From Diaphorobacter sp. HDW4B (GTDB lineage Bacteria > Pseudomonadota > Gammaproteobacteria > Burkholderiales > Burkholderiaceae_C): a DNA stretch of 64,000 bases. Of the stretch, positions 1 through 9,343 are shown in pieces (the first letter of the stretch is position 1; each line of letters opens with the position of its first letter). Under the pieces are notes generated by a model. That model had not been told where the DNA came from. It made no database searches and was given only the letters and a program-made list of their open reading frames with translations. A program made the translations under genes and the position numbers. The stretch is taken from NCBI RefSeq assembly GCF_011305535.1, contig NZ_CP049905.1, forward strand, positions 1,932,001 through 1,996,000. Direction: 5' to 3'.

Positions 1-1
1 G

Positions 2-469
2 GAAGTGCCGTCGCTCGGCAACAAGATCCGCGCCGTGGTTCCGCATGGCCCGTCGGCTGTCATGCCGCTGTGGAAACAAGGCTTGGCGATGATCGATCAG
101 GTGCACCGCTCGGGCACCGTGTTGAGCCAGGCCTTTGCGCGCAACATGGTGGTCTGCCCGGATGGCGAACTGGCCTGCGTCGATTTCGAGGACGATCCAC
201 TCGCCGTGCTGCCGATGGCCGTCTGCCAGGTGCGCGACGCGCTCTGCTACGCCCACTCCACCGCCATCTACCTGAGCCACGCGGGCGCGCTGCAGGAAGC
301 GCGCGAGGTATGGAAGCAATGGCTGGCGCAGCCCGAGCGCAGCGCCGATTTCCATCAGGTGCTCAGCAACACGCTGCGCCGAACCCGCTGGCTCAAACAC
401 CTGCCCGCCAACCGCAAACTGGGGCGTGACACGGAACGGCTCAGAGCCATGCATGACCTGATGGCCTGA
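2..469 (+). CDS. Kinase-like protein, C-terminal part (5' end outside window)
   Basis: The reading frame is open to the left edge, so only the last ~155 residues are present. The stretch LSQAFARNMVVCPDGEL followed by CVDFEDDP resembles the catalytic loop and metal-binding DFG/DFE segment of protein-kinase-like and aminoglycoside-phosphotransferase-like folds: an Asn in the loop, then an Asp after a short hairpin. The usual HxD at the start of the loop is not obvious, so the catalytic state is unclear. The C-terminus is helical and basic. It ends 15 bp before the convergent Bug gene. Family placement is inferred from motif shape only. Confidence 0.5.
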   Translation, partial: EVPSLGNKIRAVVPHGPSAVMPLWKQGLAMIDQVHRSGTVLSQAFARNMVVCPDGELACVDFEDDPLAVLPMAVCQVRDALCYAHSTAIYLSHAGALQEAREVWKQWLAQPERSADFHQVLSNTLRRTRWLKHLPANRKLGRDTERLRAMHDLMA

Positions 470-484
470 GCCACCAAGTCAGCG

Positions 485-1471
485 TCACTCCACGCTGATG
501 TGCGCAGCGTCCACGATGGCCTTCCAGTGCGCGGCATCGCGATCAAGCACGGAACGGAATTCCTGCGGCGTCGAGCCCACCGGAATCAGCCCCATCTCCG
601 ACAGTCGCTTGGTGATGTCGGGCTGCTTGACGATGGCGGCCAGTTCGCTGCCGAGCTTGTCCACGATGGGCTGCGGCGTCGATGCAGGCAGGAAAAAACC
701 GAACCAGCCATTGGCCTCGAAGCCCGAATAGCCCAGCTCGCCCAGCGTCTTCACATCGGGCAGCGCGGGGTGGCGCTGCTGTCCGGTGATCGCGAGGATG
801 TTGATCTTGTCGGACTTGATGTGCGGATACGCGCCCGTCGCATCGACAAACGCGCTCGCCAATTGCCCGCCGAGCATCGCCGCCATCTCAGGCCCCGAGC
901 CCTGATACGGCACATGTGTGAGGTCGATGCCGGCCTTCATCTTGAACTGTTCGCCGTTGAGCTGCGATGAAGTGGCATTGCCGTACGAACCGAAATTCAG
1001 CTTGCCCGGCTCGGCCTTGGCCTTGTCGACCAGTTCCTGCAGCGTCTTGATGCCCGAGCTGCGCGGCACCATGATGAGGTCGGCGGATTTGGCGGTCTGC
1101 GAGACGGGCGTGAGATCACTGAGCTTGTACGGCACCTTCTTGTAGAGCGACGGAATCTGCACCAGCGCCGTGATGCCGAGCAGCACCGTGTAGCCATCGC
1201 CCGGTGCCTTGGCCACCAGATCGTTGCCGAGCATGCCGCTCGCGCCCGGCTTGTTTTCGACGATGACGCTCTGCCCCAGGCGCTGGCTGAGATGCACGCT
1301 GATCAGGCGACCGATGATGTCGGTGCCGCCGCCAGCAGGGTACGGCACGATCACGCGGATCGGCCTGCCCGGATAGGTGTCTGCGGTGGCTGCGCTCCAG
1401 GGCGCGGTGGCGAGCATGGTGGCCGACAGAATGCCAAGCAGTGTCTGGCGGCGCAGTGGGAACTTCATCAT
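485..1471 (-). CDS. Bug-family tripartite tricarboxylate transporter solute-binding protein
   Basis: Periplasmic solute receptor of the Bug/TctC type, about 328 residues. A twin-Met start (MMKFPLRRQ) sits behind a strong GAGGAGG ribosome site, so I prefer it to the in-frame Met 21 codons upstream. The signal peptide runs to about ATA-DTYPG, followed by the Bug opening motif RPIRVIVPYPAGGGTD and later VENKPGASGMLG. Bug receptors bind carboxylates and other small organic acids; the ligand here is unknown. No TctA/TctB membrane subunits are nearby, which is common for this expanded family. It lies downstream of the acyl-CoA dehydrogenase and synthetase on the same strand, so the ligand may feed that pathway. 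Confidence 0.9.
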   Translation of the reverse strand: MMKFPLRRQTLLGILSATMLATAPWSAATADTYPGRPIRVIVPYPAGGGTDIIGRLISVHLSQRLGQSVIVENKPGASGMLGNDLVAKAPGDGYTVLLGITALVQIPSLYKKVPYKLSDLTPVSQTAKSADLIMVPRSSGIKTLQELVDKAKAEPGKLNFGSYGNATSSQLNGEQFKMKAGIDLTHVPYQGSGPEMAAMLGGQLASAFVDATGAYPHIKSDKINILAITGQQRHPALPDVKTLGELGYSGFEANGWFGFFLPASTPQPIVDKLGSELAAIVKQPDITKRLSEMGLIPVGSTPQEFRSVLDRDAAHWKAIVDAAHISVE

Positions 1472-1545
1472 GATGGTTTTTCCTCCTCTGATTTCACTCT
1501 CTCGAAACTCGGATGGAGACGCTGGGCGCGTCAAGTCACCTCAGG

Positions 1546-2688
1546 TCACAGCGTGCGCGCGATGATCTCCTTCATGATCTCGTCGCTGCCGCCGTAGATG
1601 CGGCCGATGCGCGCATCGGTCCACGCGCGGCCGATCTGGTATTCGGTCATGTAGCCATAGCCGCCGTGCAGTTGCAGGAACTCGTCGAGCAGCTTGTTCT
1701 GCAGCGTCGTGGCGTTGAGCTTGACCATCGCGGCGCGCTCGGGCGTGAGCTTTCGCTGCATGTGCAGCGCGATGCAGTCGTCGGTGAACACGCGCAGCAT
1801 GGTCGCCTGCGACTTGGCTTCGGCAAGCTTGAAGCGCGTGTTCTGGAACTCGAACACCGGCTGCCCAAAGGCCTTGCGATCGCGCGTGTAGGCAATCGTC
1901 TTCTGCAGAAACGCCTCGACCGATGCGGCAGCGCGCACCGCCACCACCAGCCGCTCCTGCGCGAGTTCGTGCATGAGGTACTTGAAGCCCATGTTCTCTT
2001 CGCCGAGCAGGTGGTCCACAGGCACCTTCACATCGTCGAAGAACAGCTCGGACGTGTCCTGCGCCATCAGGCCGATCTTCTCGAGCTTGCGGCCCTTGCT
2101 GAAACCGGGCGTGCCGTCTTCCACCACGATCAGCGACACGCCCTTGGCACCCATCTCCGGCGCGGTCTTGCACACGACGATGACGAGCCCGGAATTGATG
2201 CCGTTGGTGATGAAGGTCTTCGCGCCGTTGATCACGTAATGATCGCCTTCGCGCCGCGCCGTGGTGCGCACGGATTTGAGATCGCTGCCCGCGCCGGGCT
2301 CGGTCATCGCTATCGCGCCGATCAGCTCGCCGGACGCCATGCGCGGCAGCCAGCGGTCCTTCTGCGCCGTGCTGCCATAGGCGTTGATATAGGGCGCGAC
2401 GATGTCGGAGTGCAGCGGAAAACCCAGCCCGCTCGCGCCCGTGCGCGCAATCTCTTCAAGCAGAACCGCCGCATGCCCGAAGTCGCCACCGCCGCCATAC
2501 GGCTCGGGCAGCATGGGGTTGAGCAGCCCTTCGCGCCCGGCCTTGCGCCACACCTCCTTGGGCACGATGCCGTCGCGCTCCCACTGCGCGTGGTGCGGCA
2601 CGACTTCCTTGTCGAAGAAGCGGCGCGCGGCCTCGCGAAACTGTTCGTGGTCTTCACGAAAAACGCTGCGTTCAATCAGATCCTGCAT
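1546..2688 (-). CDS. Acyl-CoA dehydrogenase
   Basis: Cytoplasmic FAD-dependent alpha,beta-desaturase of acyl-CoA thioesters, 380 residues, full length for the family. Visible signatures are the middle-domain motif AIAMTEPGAGSDL, the flavin/substrate loop KTFITNGINSG, and the C-terminal LHGGYGYMTEY and DARIGRIYGGSDEIM. The MCAD-type C-terminal catalytic Glu is replaced by Gly (IYGGS), whereas the Glu in AQERL, the base used by LCAD/isovaleryl-type enzymes, is present. It is followed in the same direction by the Bug receptor and preceded by an acyl-CoA synthetase, forming a likely activation-plus-first-oxidation unit. A clear paralogue sits at 52761-53942 in the polysaccharide cluster. Confidence 0.92.
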   Translation of the reverse strand: MQDLIERSVFREDHEQFREAARRFFDKEVVPHHAQWERDGIVPKEVWRKAGREGLLNPMLPEPYGGGGDFGHAAVLLEEIARTGASGLGFPLHSDIVAPYINAYGSTAQKDRWLPRMASGELIGAIAMTEPGAGSDLKSVRTTARREGDHYVINGAKTFITNGINSGLVIVVCKTAPEMGAKGVSLIVVEDGTPGFSKGRKLEKIGLMAQDTSELFFDDVKVPVDHLLGEENMGFKYLMHELAQERLVVAVRAAASVEAFLQKTIAYTRDRKAFGQPVFEFQNTRFKLAEAKSQATMLRVFTDDCIALHMQRKLTPERAAMVKLNATTLQNKLLDEFLQLHGGYGYMTEYQIGRAWTDARIGRIYGGSDEIMKEIIARTL

Positions 2689-2739
2689 GCTCTACCTCAA
2701 TTACTTCGGTTGTCTCGGTGGAAAGAAAATCGTCGTGAT

Positions 2740-4314
2740 TCATGCTTTGGCGACCGCCGCGCGCACATCGAAGCCCGCGTTCGGCTGCTCGCGAAAACGG
2801 TCCTTGAGCACGCGGCGCAGCAGCTTGCCGGTTTCAAGACGCGGCAGCTTTGTCTCGAACACCACCTGCCTTGGCCACTTCACTTTCGACAGATGCGGTG
2901 CAGCCTGCGAGACGATGGCGCGCGCGAGCTCCTCATTGCCTTCATGCCCCGGCTTGAGCACGATGACCGCCATCGGCTGCTCACCAAAATCCTCGTGCGG
3001 CACGCCGACGACCGCCACTTCATCGACAGCGGGATGCGCGACGAGCGCGTTTTCGATCTCCTGTGGATAGACATTCACGCCGCCCGAAAGAATCAGGTCC
3101 GCGCGCCGGTCGCTCAAGAAGAGATAGCCGTCCGCGTCCACATAACCGATGTCGCCATATGTGGCCCAGCCCTTGTCGTTGAAGGCTTCGCGCGTCTTGG
3201 CGTCGTCGTTGAGGTAGTTGAACTCGCCGCCTTTTTCAAAGTAGATGCGGCCGATGTCGCCAGGCGCGACTTCGTTGCCATCGTCGTCCACGACATGCAG
3301 CACGCCCGCGATCGCACGCCCCACAGAGCCCGGTTTGCGACGCCATTCGGCCGAGTCGATCAGCGTCGTGCCGCAGCCTTCCGAGCCCGCGTAGTACTCC
3401 ATGAGAATGTCGCCCCACCAGTCCAAAACCGCCCACTTGAGCGGCATGGGGCAAGGCGCAGCGGCATGAATCGCGACGCGGTGCGTGGACAGGTCGTAGC
3501 GGCTTTTCACCGCATCGGGCAACTTGAGCATGCGCGTGAGCATGGTCGGCACCCACTGGCTGTGGGTGATGCGAAAACGCTCGATGCAGGCGAGAGAAAA
3601 CTCCGCATCGAACTGCCGCATGATCACCGCGCGCCCGCCCGAATCGAGCGCGCGCAGCGTGTAGCGCAGCGGCGCAGCGTGGTACAGCGGCGCAGGCGAG
3701 AGATAGGCCATGTCCGGCCCGAACTGCATGAGACGCTGCGTGTTGGCGACTTCCGGATCGGTCTGCTCGCGGTACTGCGGACCGAACAGCGGCTTGCGCA
3801 CGCCCTTGGGCCGCCCCGTCGTGCCCGATGAATACAGCAGATCGCGGCCCAGCGAACGCAGGCTCAGGTCCTGGAATGGCACATCGCCCGCGGCTTTCAG
3901 CACGTCGTCCAAGGCACCGACGCCTGGCGTGTCGCGATCCACCGAATGACAAGGCAAGCCGAGCGCCTGCGATGCCGCCTGCGCATTCGGCCAGGTGGCG
4001 GACGACACGAACAGCATCTGCGCGCCGCTGTCCTGCGCGATGTATTGCACCTCGGCGGGCGTGAGGTGCGTGCTGATCACCGCCGCATACAGCCCCGCCT
4101 CGCGCGCGGCCAGCACCAGTTCCAGAATCTCGACGCGGTTCTCCAGCAGGACGGCGATGGTGTCCCGCTCCTTCAACTGCTGCGCCGCCAGCCACTGCGC
4201 GATCTGCAGCGCGCGCCCGGCGATCCGCCCAGCGGTGAACGATTCCCCGGTCTCGGCCTGAACGAGGACCACCTTGTCGGGTTGAAGCTGTGCCCAGCTC
4301 AGGAAGTTGTGCAT
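2740..4314 (-). CDS. AMP-dependent acyl-CoA synthetase/ligase
   Basis: ANL-superfamily enzyme that would activate a carboxylic acid to its CoA thioester with ATP. The start at MHNFLSWAQ is chosen because GGAG lies 10 nt upstream; the longer reading adds only seven unlikely residues. About 524 residues. The P-loop-like motif LLYSSGTTGRPKGV, the A5-like YYAGSEGCG, the hinge LSDRRADLILSGG and the C-terminal Lys region (LETGKLLRR) are all visible. It is divergent from the thiolase operon across a 221-bp AT-richer gap that probably holds both promoters. The acid is unknown; the surrounding racemase-like and beta-oxidation genes suggest a branched or steroid-like acid, which is inference. Confidence 0.9.
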   Translation of the reverse strand: MHNFLSWAQLQPDKVVLVQAETGESFTAGRIAGRALQIAQWLAAQQLKERDTIAVLLENRVEILELVLAAREAGLYAAVISTHLTPAEVQYIAQDSGAQMLFVSSATWPNAQAASQALGLPCHSVDRDTPGVGALDDVLKAAGDVPFQDLSLRSLGRDLLYSSGTTGRPKGVRKPLFGPQYREQTDPEVANTQRLMQFGPDMAYLSPAPLYHAAPLRYTLRALDSGGRAVIMRQFDAEFSLACIERFRITHSQWVPTMLTRMLKLPDAVKSRYDLSTHRVAIHAAAPCPMPLKWAVLDWWGDILMEYYAGSEGCGTTLIDSAEWRRKPGSVGRAIAGVLHVVDDDGNEVAPGDIGRIYFEKGGEFNYLNDDAKTREAFNDKGWATYGDIGYVDADGYLFLSDRRADLILSGGVNVYPQEIENALVAHPAVDEVAVVGVPHEDFGEQPMAVIVLKPGHEGNEELARAIVSQAAPHLSKVKWPRQVVFETKLPRLETGKLLRRVLKDRFREQPNAGFDVRAAVAKA

Positions 4315-4535
4315 TGCCGAAAGTCTCCAAAACAAGCAAACCGCCGGTCATTGCATACCGAGTGGGTCGTGCGTGGGTTCTTCAATTCATAACATCCGGT
4401 TCACGAGTCTCGAATTCCGAATGAACGAGCGCAGTATCCCGCCCGACCCAGCGCGCAGCCTGCGGGTTACCACCAGTTCGAATTCGTTTTTGTGAAACCT
4501 ATTATTAATTTAATGAACCCAATGTCTCACAAATC

Positions 4536-5714
4536 ATGAACACTCCCGTCATCGTCGATGCCATCCGCAGCCCCATGGCAAGGGCCAAACCGGACGGTGC
4601 GCTCGCCGAGTTGCACCCCGTCGATCTGCTCTCGCAGGTGCTCCAGCAGCTCATCACGCGCACGGGCATTGATCCCGGCTCGGTGGACGATGTGATCTGC
4701 GGCTGTGTGAGTCAGGCGGGCGAGCAGGCGGGCACGCCCGGTCGCCTCGCGTGGCTGGCCGCCGGACTGCCGATGCATGTGCCATCGACCACCATCGACC
4801 GCAAATGCGGATCGAGCCAACAGGCCGTGCACTTTGCAGCGCAGGCAGTGATGGCGGGCGTGCAGGACATCGTGATCGCGTGCGGCGTCGAATCCATGAG
4901 CCGCGTGCCCATGGGCAGCTCGCGCATGGGCAAGAACACGACGGGCCAGCGCTTTGATGAACGCTACACGCCGGGTCTGGTCGGCCAAGGCGTTTCGGCA
5001 GACCTGGTCGCCGCCAAATGGGGCCTGTCGCGCGACGATCTGGATCGGTATGCCGCCCGCTCGCATCAACGCGCACATGCCGCGCAATCGAGCGGCGGCT
5101 TCATACGCGAGATCGTCGGCATCCAGACACCGAATGGTCTGGTGAACGCCGACGAAACCATTCGCGCAGGCACCACGCCCGAAAAACTCGCGGGCTTGAA
5201 AGCCGTGTTCGAAAGCGAGGAGCTGTCTGCGCGTTTTCCGCAAATCCAATGGAGCACCACGGCGGGCAACGCATCGCAGATGACCGACGGCGCCAGCGCC
5301 ATGCTCATCATGAGCGAGCAGCGCGCCAACCAACTCGGCCTGCGCCCGCGCGCGCGATTCGTCGCGTTCGATGTGGTGGGCGACGATCCGCTGTACATGC
5401 TCACCGCGCCGATTCCCGCCACGCAGCGCGTGCTCGCCAAAGCGAAGATGAAGCTCGACGACATACAGCACTACGAAATCAACGAGGCCTTCGCGTCCGT
5501 GCCGATGGCTTGGCAAAAGGAATTGAAGGCCGATGGCGAACGCCTGAATCCACGCGGCGGCGCAATCGCGCTCGGCCATCCACTCGGCGCATCGGGCATA
5601 CGCTTGATGACCACCATGCTGCATGCGATGGAAGACAGCGGTCAGCGCTACGGCCTGCAATCCATGTGCGAAGCCGGCGGCATGGCCAATGCAACGATCA
5701 TTGAAAGGCTGTGA
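4536..5714 (+). CDS. Thiolase (acetyl-CoA acyltransferase)
   Basis: Thiolytic cleavage of 3-ketoacyl-CoA, last step of a beta-oxidation cycle. 392 residues, the usual length. The nucleophilic Cys lies in DRKCGSSQQAVHFAAQ, the His in NEAFASVPMAW/GHPLGASGIR, and the second acid/base Cys in MCEAGGMAN. The stop is followed after one base by the SDR start, so the two are probably translated together. The Cys-containing CGSSQ variant and this gene order are typical of catabolic thiolases acting on short or branched acyl-CoA in Burkholderiales. The exact substrate cannot be read from sequence. Confidence 0.92.
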   Translation: MNTPVIVDAIRSPMARAKPDGALAELHPVDLLSQVLQQLITRTGIDPGSVDDVICGCVSQAGEQAGTPGRLAWLAAGLPMHVPSTTIDRKCGSSQQAVHFAAQAVMAGVQDIVIACGVESMSRVPMGSSRMGKNTTGQRFDERYTPGLVGQGVSADLVAAKWGLSRDDLDRYAARSHQRAHAAQSSGGFIREIVGIQTPNGLVNADETIRAGTTPEKLAGLKAVFESEELSARFPQIQWSTTAGNASQMTDGASAMLIMSEQRANQLGLRPRARFVAFDVVGDDPLYMLTAPIPATQRVLAKAKMKLDDIQHYEINEAFASVPMAWQKELKADGERLNPRGGAIALGHPLGASGIRLMTTMLHAMEDSGQRYGLQSMCEAGGMANATIIERL

Positions 5715-5715
5715 G

Positions 5716-6483
5716 ATGAAGCTGCAAAAAGGAATGACCGCCATCGTCACCGGCGGCGTATCGGGCCTCGGCGAAGCCACGGCGCTTGCGTTGCTGGAGC
5801 GTGGGCTGAACGTGGTCGCGGTCGATCTCAACGATGAACGCGGCGCGGCGATGGAGAAGCAATACGCAGGTCAATTGAAGTTCGTGAAAGCCGATGTGGC
5901 TGATGGCGAGCAGATGCTGGCCGCGATTGCAGCAGCGGAACAATTCGGCGAATTTCGCGCGTTGATTCATTGCGCGGGCGTCGGTGGTCCGGTGCGACTG
6001 GTGGAGAAAGACGGCAGCCCCGGCTCGCTCGAAAAGTACACCAACATCGTGCGCATCAACCTCATCGGCACGTTCAACACGCTGCGTCTCGCGGCGGCGT
6101 CGATGGCCAAGAACGCGCCCATCGAAGGCGAGCGCGGAGCCTGCGTGCTGACCGCATCGGTGGCAGGCTACGAAGGCCAGATCGGGCAGATTCCATATGC
6201 TTCCGCGAAGGCCGGGATCATCGGCATGACCATCGTTGCGGCGCGCGATCTGGCGACCAAGATGATCCGCGTGTGCACGATTGCGCCGGGGCTTTTCGAC
6301 ACGCCGATTCTCGCCAAGCTGCCCGAAGAAATCCGCCAGTCGCTCGCCGCTTCGGTTCCCAATCCACCGCGTCTCGGAAAGCCGAACGAATATGCGCTGA
6401 CGGCCCTGCATATCCTTGAAAATCCCATGCTCAATGGCGAAACCATTCGCCTTGACGGCGCGATTCGCATGCAGCCGCGCTGA
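5716..6483 (+). CDS. SDR-family 3-hydroxyacyl-CoA dehydrogenase
   Basis: NAD(P)-dependent short-chain dehydrogenase, 255 residues, resembling the HSD17B10/2-methyl-3-hydroxybutyryl-CoA dehydrogenase type. The dinucleotide motif is TGGVSGLGEA near residue 12. The catalytic Ser/Tyr/Lys are in TASVAGYEG and IPYASAKAG. The post-catalytic segment RVCTIAPGLFDTPIL is also typical of this type. The ATG lies one base after the thiolase stop and has in-frame upstream extension only inside the thiolase gene, so this start is preferred. It probably oxidises the hydroxyacyl-CoA made by the adjacent hydratase. Confidence 0.9.
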   Translation: MKLQKGMTAIVTGGVSGLGEATALALLERGLNVVAVDLNDERGAAMEKQYAGQLKFVKADVADGEQMLAAIAAAEQFGEFRALIHCAGVGGPVRLVEKDGSPGSLEKYTNIVRINLIGTFNTLRLAAASMAKNAPIEGERGACVLTASVAGYEGQIGQIPYASAKAGIIGMTIVAARDLATKMIRVCTIAPGLFDTPILAKLPEEIRQSLAASVPNPPRLGKPNEYALTALHILENPMLNGETIRLDGAIRMQPR

Positions 6484-6515
6484 GCAATTTATAGATTTCT
6501 CAAGGAGATATTTTC

Positions 6516-7286
6516 ATGTCAGAAGCCCCACCACTGCTCGTAGAAATTCGCGGCAACATCCAGATCATGACGCTCAATCGCCCCGAAGCGAAGAACGCCG
6601 TGACGCTGGAGATGGCCGAAGCCATGGTGGCCGCCGTCGATGCGTTCGATGCGAACCCCGCACTCAGCGTCGGCATCATCGTCGGCGCGGGCGGCACGTT
6701 CTGCGCAGGCATGGACCTGAAGGGCTTTCTGCAAGGCAAACGCCCCAGCATCCCCGGTCGCGGCTTCTGCGGCATCACCATCAAGCCACCGCGCAAACCG
6801 GTGATCGCAGCGGTCGAAGGCTACGCGCTCGCAGGCGGCTTTGAAGTCGTGCTCGCCTGCGATCTGGTGGTCGCATCCAGCGCCGCCAAATTCGGTCTGC
6901 CTGAAGTGAAGCGCGGCTTGGCGGCTGCGGGCGGTGGCCTGTTGCGCCTGTCCAAGCGCATGCCGTATCACATCGCCATGGAATGCATCCTCACGGGCGA
7001 CATGCTGAGCGCCGAACGCGCGCACCAGAACGGCCTGATCAACCGTCTGGTCGAACCCGGCACGGCACTCGATGCCGCCATCGAACTGGCCAATGCCGTC
7101 GCCGCCAACGGCCCGCTGTCGCTGGTCGCGAGCAAACAGGTGGTGACCGAGTCGGTGGACTGGAGCCGCGAAGAAATGTTCGACAAGCAAGCCGCGATCA
7201 CCAACCCGGTATTCACATCGCAGGACGCGCGCGAAGGCGCTGCCGCCTTTGCAGAAAAGCGCAAGCCCGCCTGGAAGGGCGTGTGA
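6516..7286 (+). CDS. Enoyl-CoA hydratase/isomerase (crotonase family)
   Basis: Hydrates enoyl-CoA in a beta-oxidation cycle; 256 residues. A good AAGGAG ribosome site precedes the ATG. The oxyanion-hole segments are GTFCAGMDLKGF (around residue 66) and EGYALAGGFEVVLACDL (around residue 103). GLPEVKRGLAAAGGG follows, with Glu at one of the usual catalytic positions. The crotonase fold covers many reactions (hydratase, isomerase, lyase), so the label is a family call. It is third in the thiolase-SDR-hydratase operon and is followed by the second Bug receptor. Confidence 0.9.
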   Translation: MSEAPPLLVEIRGNIQIMTLNRPEAKNAVTLEMAEAMVAAVDAFDANPALSVGIIVGAGGTFCAGMDLKGFLQGKRPSIPGRGFCGITIKPPRKPVIAAVEGYALAGGFEVVLACDLVVASSAAKFGLPEVKRGLAAAGGGLLRLSKRMPYHIAMECILTGDMLSAERAHQNGLINRLVEPGTALDAAIELANAVAANGPLSLVASKQVVTESVDWSREEMFDKQAAITNPVFTSQDAREGAAAFAEKRKPAWKGV

Positions 7287-7393
7287 TCCAGCGCTGATGT
7301 GATGATGCATTGACGACGGCTTTGACCGCGCGTCCTGTCGGCGCAATGGATGAGTTTCGGATTCAACGTTGGAAGATGAAGGAGCAGATCACC

Positions 7394-8374
7394 ATGATTC
7401 ACCCGGCCAGACGCGCGTGCATCGCCGCCGCCATCACATTGCTGTGCGCGCAGCCCTTGTTCGCGCATGCCGACACCAGTTGGCCCAGCAAGCCCATCAC
7501 CTTCGTCATCCCCGGCGCGGCCGGTGGATCAACCGACATTCCTGCGCGCTTTCTGGCCATCAAGCTGGGCGAGCGACTGGGTCAGCCCATCGTCGTGGAC
7601 AACAAACCCGGCGCAGGCGGATCGCTCGGTTCAGGCATCGTCGCGCGTGCCCAGCCCGACGGCTACACCGTGCTCGTCGGCAACTCGGGCTCCAATGCCA
7701 TCAACTACAGCGCGTACAAAAAGCTCAGCTACAAGCCCACGGATTTCATCGCGCTCACCGACATGATCTCGTTCGCCAACGTGCTGGTCGTGCCGAGCAA
7801 ATCGCCCATCAAAAGCCTGCCCCAGCTCATCGACACCGCACGCAAGGAACCAGGCAAGCTTGCGTTCTCATCCGCAGGTGTCGGCCAGACCACGCACCTC
7901 ATGGGCGAACTGTTCAAGCAACGCACAGGCACCGACGTCGTGCATGTCGCCTACAAAGGCTCGGCTCCCGGCACCATGGCCGTGGTGAGCGGCGAAACAC
8001 AATTCATGTTCGACAACATGACCGCCTCGCTCGCCCACATCAAGGACGGCAAACTGCGCCCCCTCGCAGTCACCGGAGCCACACGCGAACCCGAGCTGCC
8101 CGACGTGCCCACCATGACCGAACTCGGCATGCCCGACTTCAACAAAGTCGGCTGGATGGGCTTCTTCGTACCCGCCAAAACGCCACCCGAGATCGTCAAG
8201 AAACTCACCGACAACCTCATCGCCGTGCTGCACATGCCCGAGGTGCAAAAGCGCTACCGCGAACTCGGCGGACGACCCGGCGGCATGCCTTCAGACCAAT
8301 TCGACAAGATGGTGAACGACGACCAGAAATCCTGGGGCGAGCTGATCGTCAGTCAGAAGTTGCAGTTGGATTGA
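7394..8374 (+). CDS. Bug-family solute-binding protein (second copy)
   Basis: Periplasmic receptor, about 326 residues. The start MIHPARRAC is preferred because AAGGAG lies 9 nt upstream; two in-frame upstream Met codons lack such a site. The signal peptide ends near AHA-DTSWP. Bug signatures are SKPITFVIPGAAGGSTD and VDNKPGAGGSLG. It closes the thiolase operon. Together with the receptor at 485-1471 it brackets the acyl-CoA genes, which suggests periplasmic capture of the acid degraded here. The ligand is unknown. Confidence 0.9.
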   Translation: MIHPARRACIAAAITLLCAQPLFAHADTSWPSKPITFVIPGAAGGSTDIPARFLAIKLGERLGQPIVVDNKPGAGGSLGSGIVARAQPDGYTVLVGNSGSNAINYSAYKKLSYKPTDFIALTDMISFANVLVVPSKSPIKSLPQLIDTARKEPGKLAFSSAGVGQTTHLMGELFKQRTGTDVVHVAYKGSAPGTMAVVSGETQFMFDNMTASLAHIKDGKLRPLAVTGATREPELPDVPTMTELGMPDFNKVGWMGFFVPAKTPPEIVKKLTDNLIAVLHMPEVQKRYRELGGRPGGMPSDQFDKMVNDDQKSWGELIVSQKLQLD

Positions 8375-8514
8375 CGTGCATCGGCACTAGTTTTGAGACA
8401 GTCTACGGATCTCGTGCTCCGCAATTTCCTTGTAATGTCCGGGCACGTCCAAATCCATGAACTCCCGATGAGCCTCAATCGCCTGTTCAATTTGTCCGGC
8501 GAACTCGAACGCTA

Positions 8515-9343
8515 GGGCCTGTTCACGTTACCGAAGCAACTCAAAGATCAAAGCCAGCGAGACAAACGCGGCATACATTGCATCCAACTTGTCGTAGCGG
8601 GTAAAAACTCGCCGATAGGCCTTGATCCGCCGAAATAACCGTTCAACTTCATTGCGTTGGCGATATTTTTGCTTATCTAGTGGCGAGGGATTCTTGCGTC
8701 GTGGATGCGCAGGGACAACCGGGATAAGGTTTCGATCCTCAGCTGCTGCACGCAAGTCATCGCTGTCATAGGCGCTATCCATGAGCAAATACACAGCTGA
8801 ATCTTGCGCGTCAATCGCCTCGACGAGTTTGCGGCCTTCCGGGCTGTCTCCGGCTTGTCCGGGCGTCAAACTCCAGATCAATGCATTCTTGCAACTGGCT
8901 GCGACCATGTGAATCTTGCAGCTCCATCCACCTCGACTCTTGCCTATGGCTTGTGGTCCGTTTTTTTCTGAGCCCCGCAGCCATCAGGGTGAACTTTGAC
9001 GATGGTGGAGTCCAGGCTCAACGCTTGAACAGCCCACTGGCTAAGTGCCTGTTGCTGCAGATGGTTAAGAACTTCGGCAAGTACGCCGCTATGGGCCCAG
9101 CGATACAGCCGCATGTACACGGTGTGCCAGGGCCCGAATCTGCGTGGCAAAGCTCGCCATTTGCACCCGTTGCTGGCCATGTAGGCCAAAGCATTAAGGA
9201 ACCTGTAGTGGCTGATCAACTTGCTGCCGCGAGGCTTGGGCAGCAGGTGACGGATACGTTTGAACTGAGAGCGGGTGATGTGCATGCAGGCGAGCGATTC
9301 TCGCTGCTCTGACATGCACTCAACTATTTAGGTGAACAGGCCA
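8515..9343 (-). mobile_element. IS5-family (IS427-like) insertion sequence
   Basis: About 829 bp with terminal inverted repeats: GGCCTGTTCAC at 8516-8526 and its complement at 9332-9342. The outermost base pair is mismatched. A TA lies on each side (8513-8514 and 9344-9345). The 2-bp duplication is confirmed because deleting the element plus one TA restores an open frame in the interrupted host gene. A two-frame transposase fills almost the whole element. A 2-bp TA-type duplication and a frameshifted transposase are typical of the IS427 group of IS5. Confidence 0.9.
8528..9315 (-). CDS. IS5-family transposase in two frames (programmed -1 frameshift)
   Basis: The first frame (9315-8944, 123 residues) carries the N-terminal DUF4096-like region with KWRALPRRFGPW and the first DDE Asp in LSLDSTIVKVH. 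The second frame (read at least from 8908 to 8528) carries the second Asp in LLMDSAYDSDDLR and the Glu in RNEVERLFRRIK. They overlap at a run of seven A (complement of 8961-8967). A -1 slip there joins KVHPDGCGAQKK to NGPQAIGKSRGGW, the conserved IS5 link, so the split is almost certainly programmed frameshifting rather than damage. The DDE residues all appear present, so the element may still be active. Confidence 0.9.

Noticed and set aside
1513-3831. 772-codon plus-strand open frame
   Set aside because: Antisense to the acyl-CoA dehydrogenase and synthetase genes; Arg/His/Ala-rich composition typical of GC-rich antisense frames.
7369-8460. 363-codon frame overlapping the second Bug gene
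   Set aside because: Out-of-frame shadow, His/Arg/Gln-rich with no family pattern.
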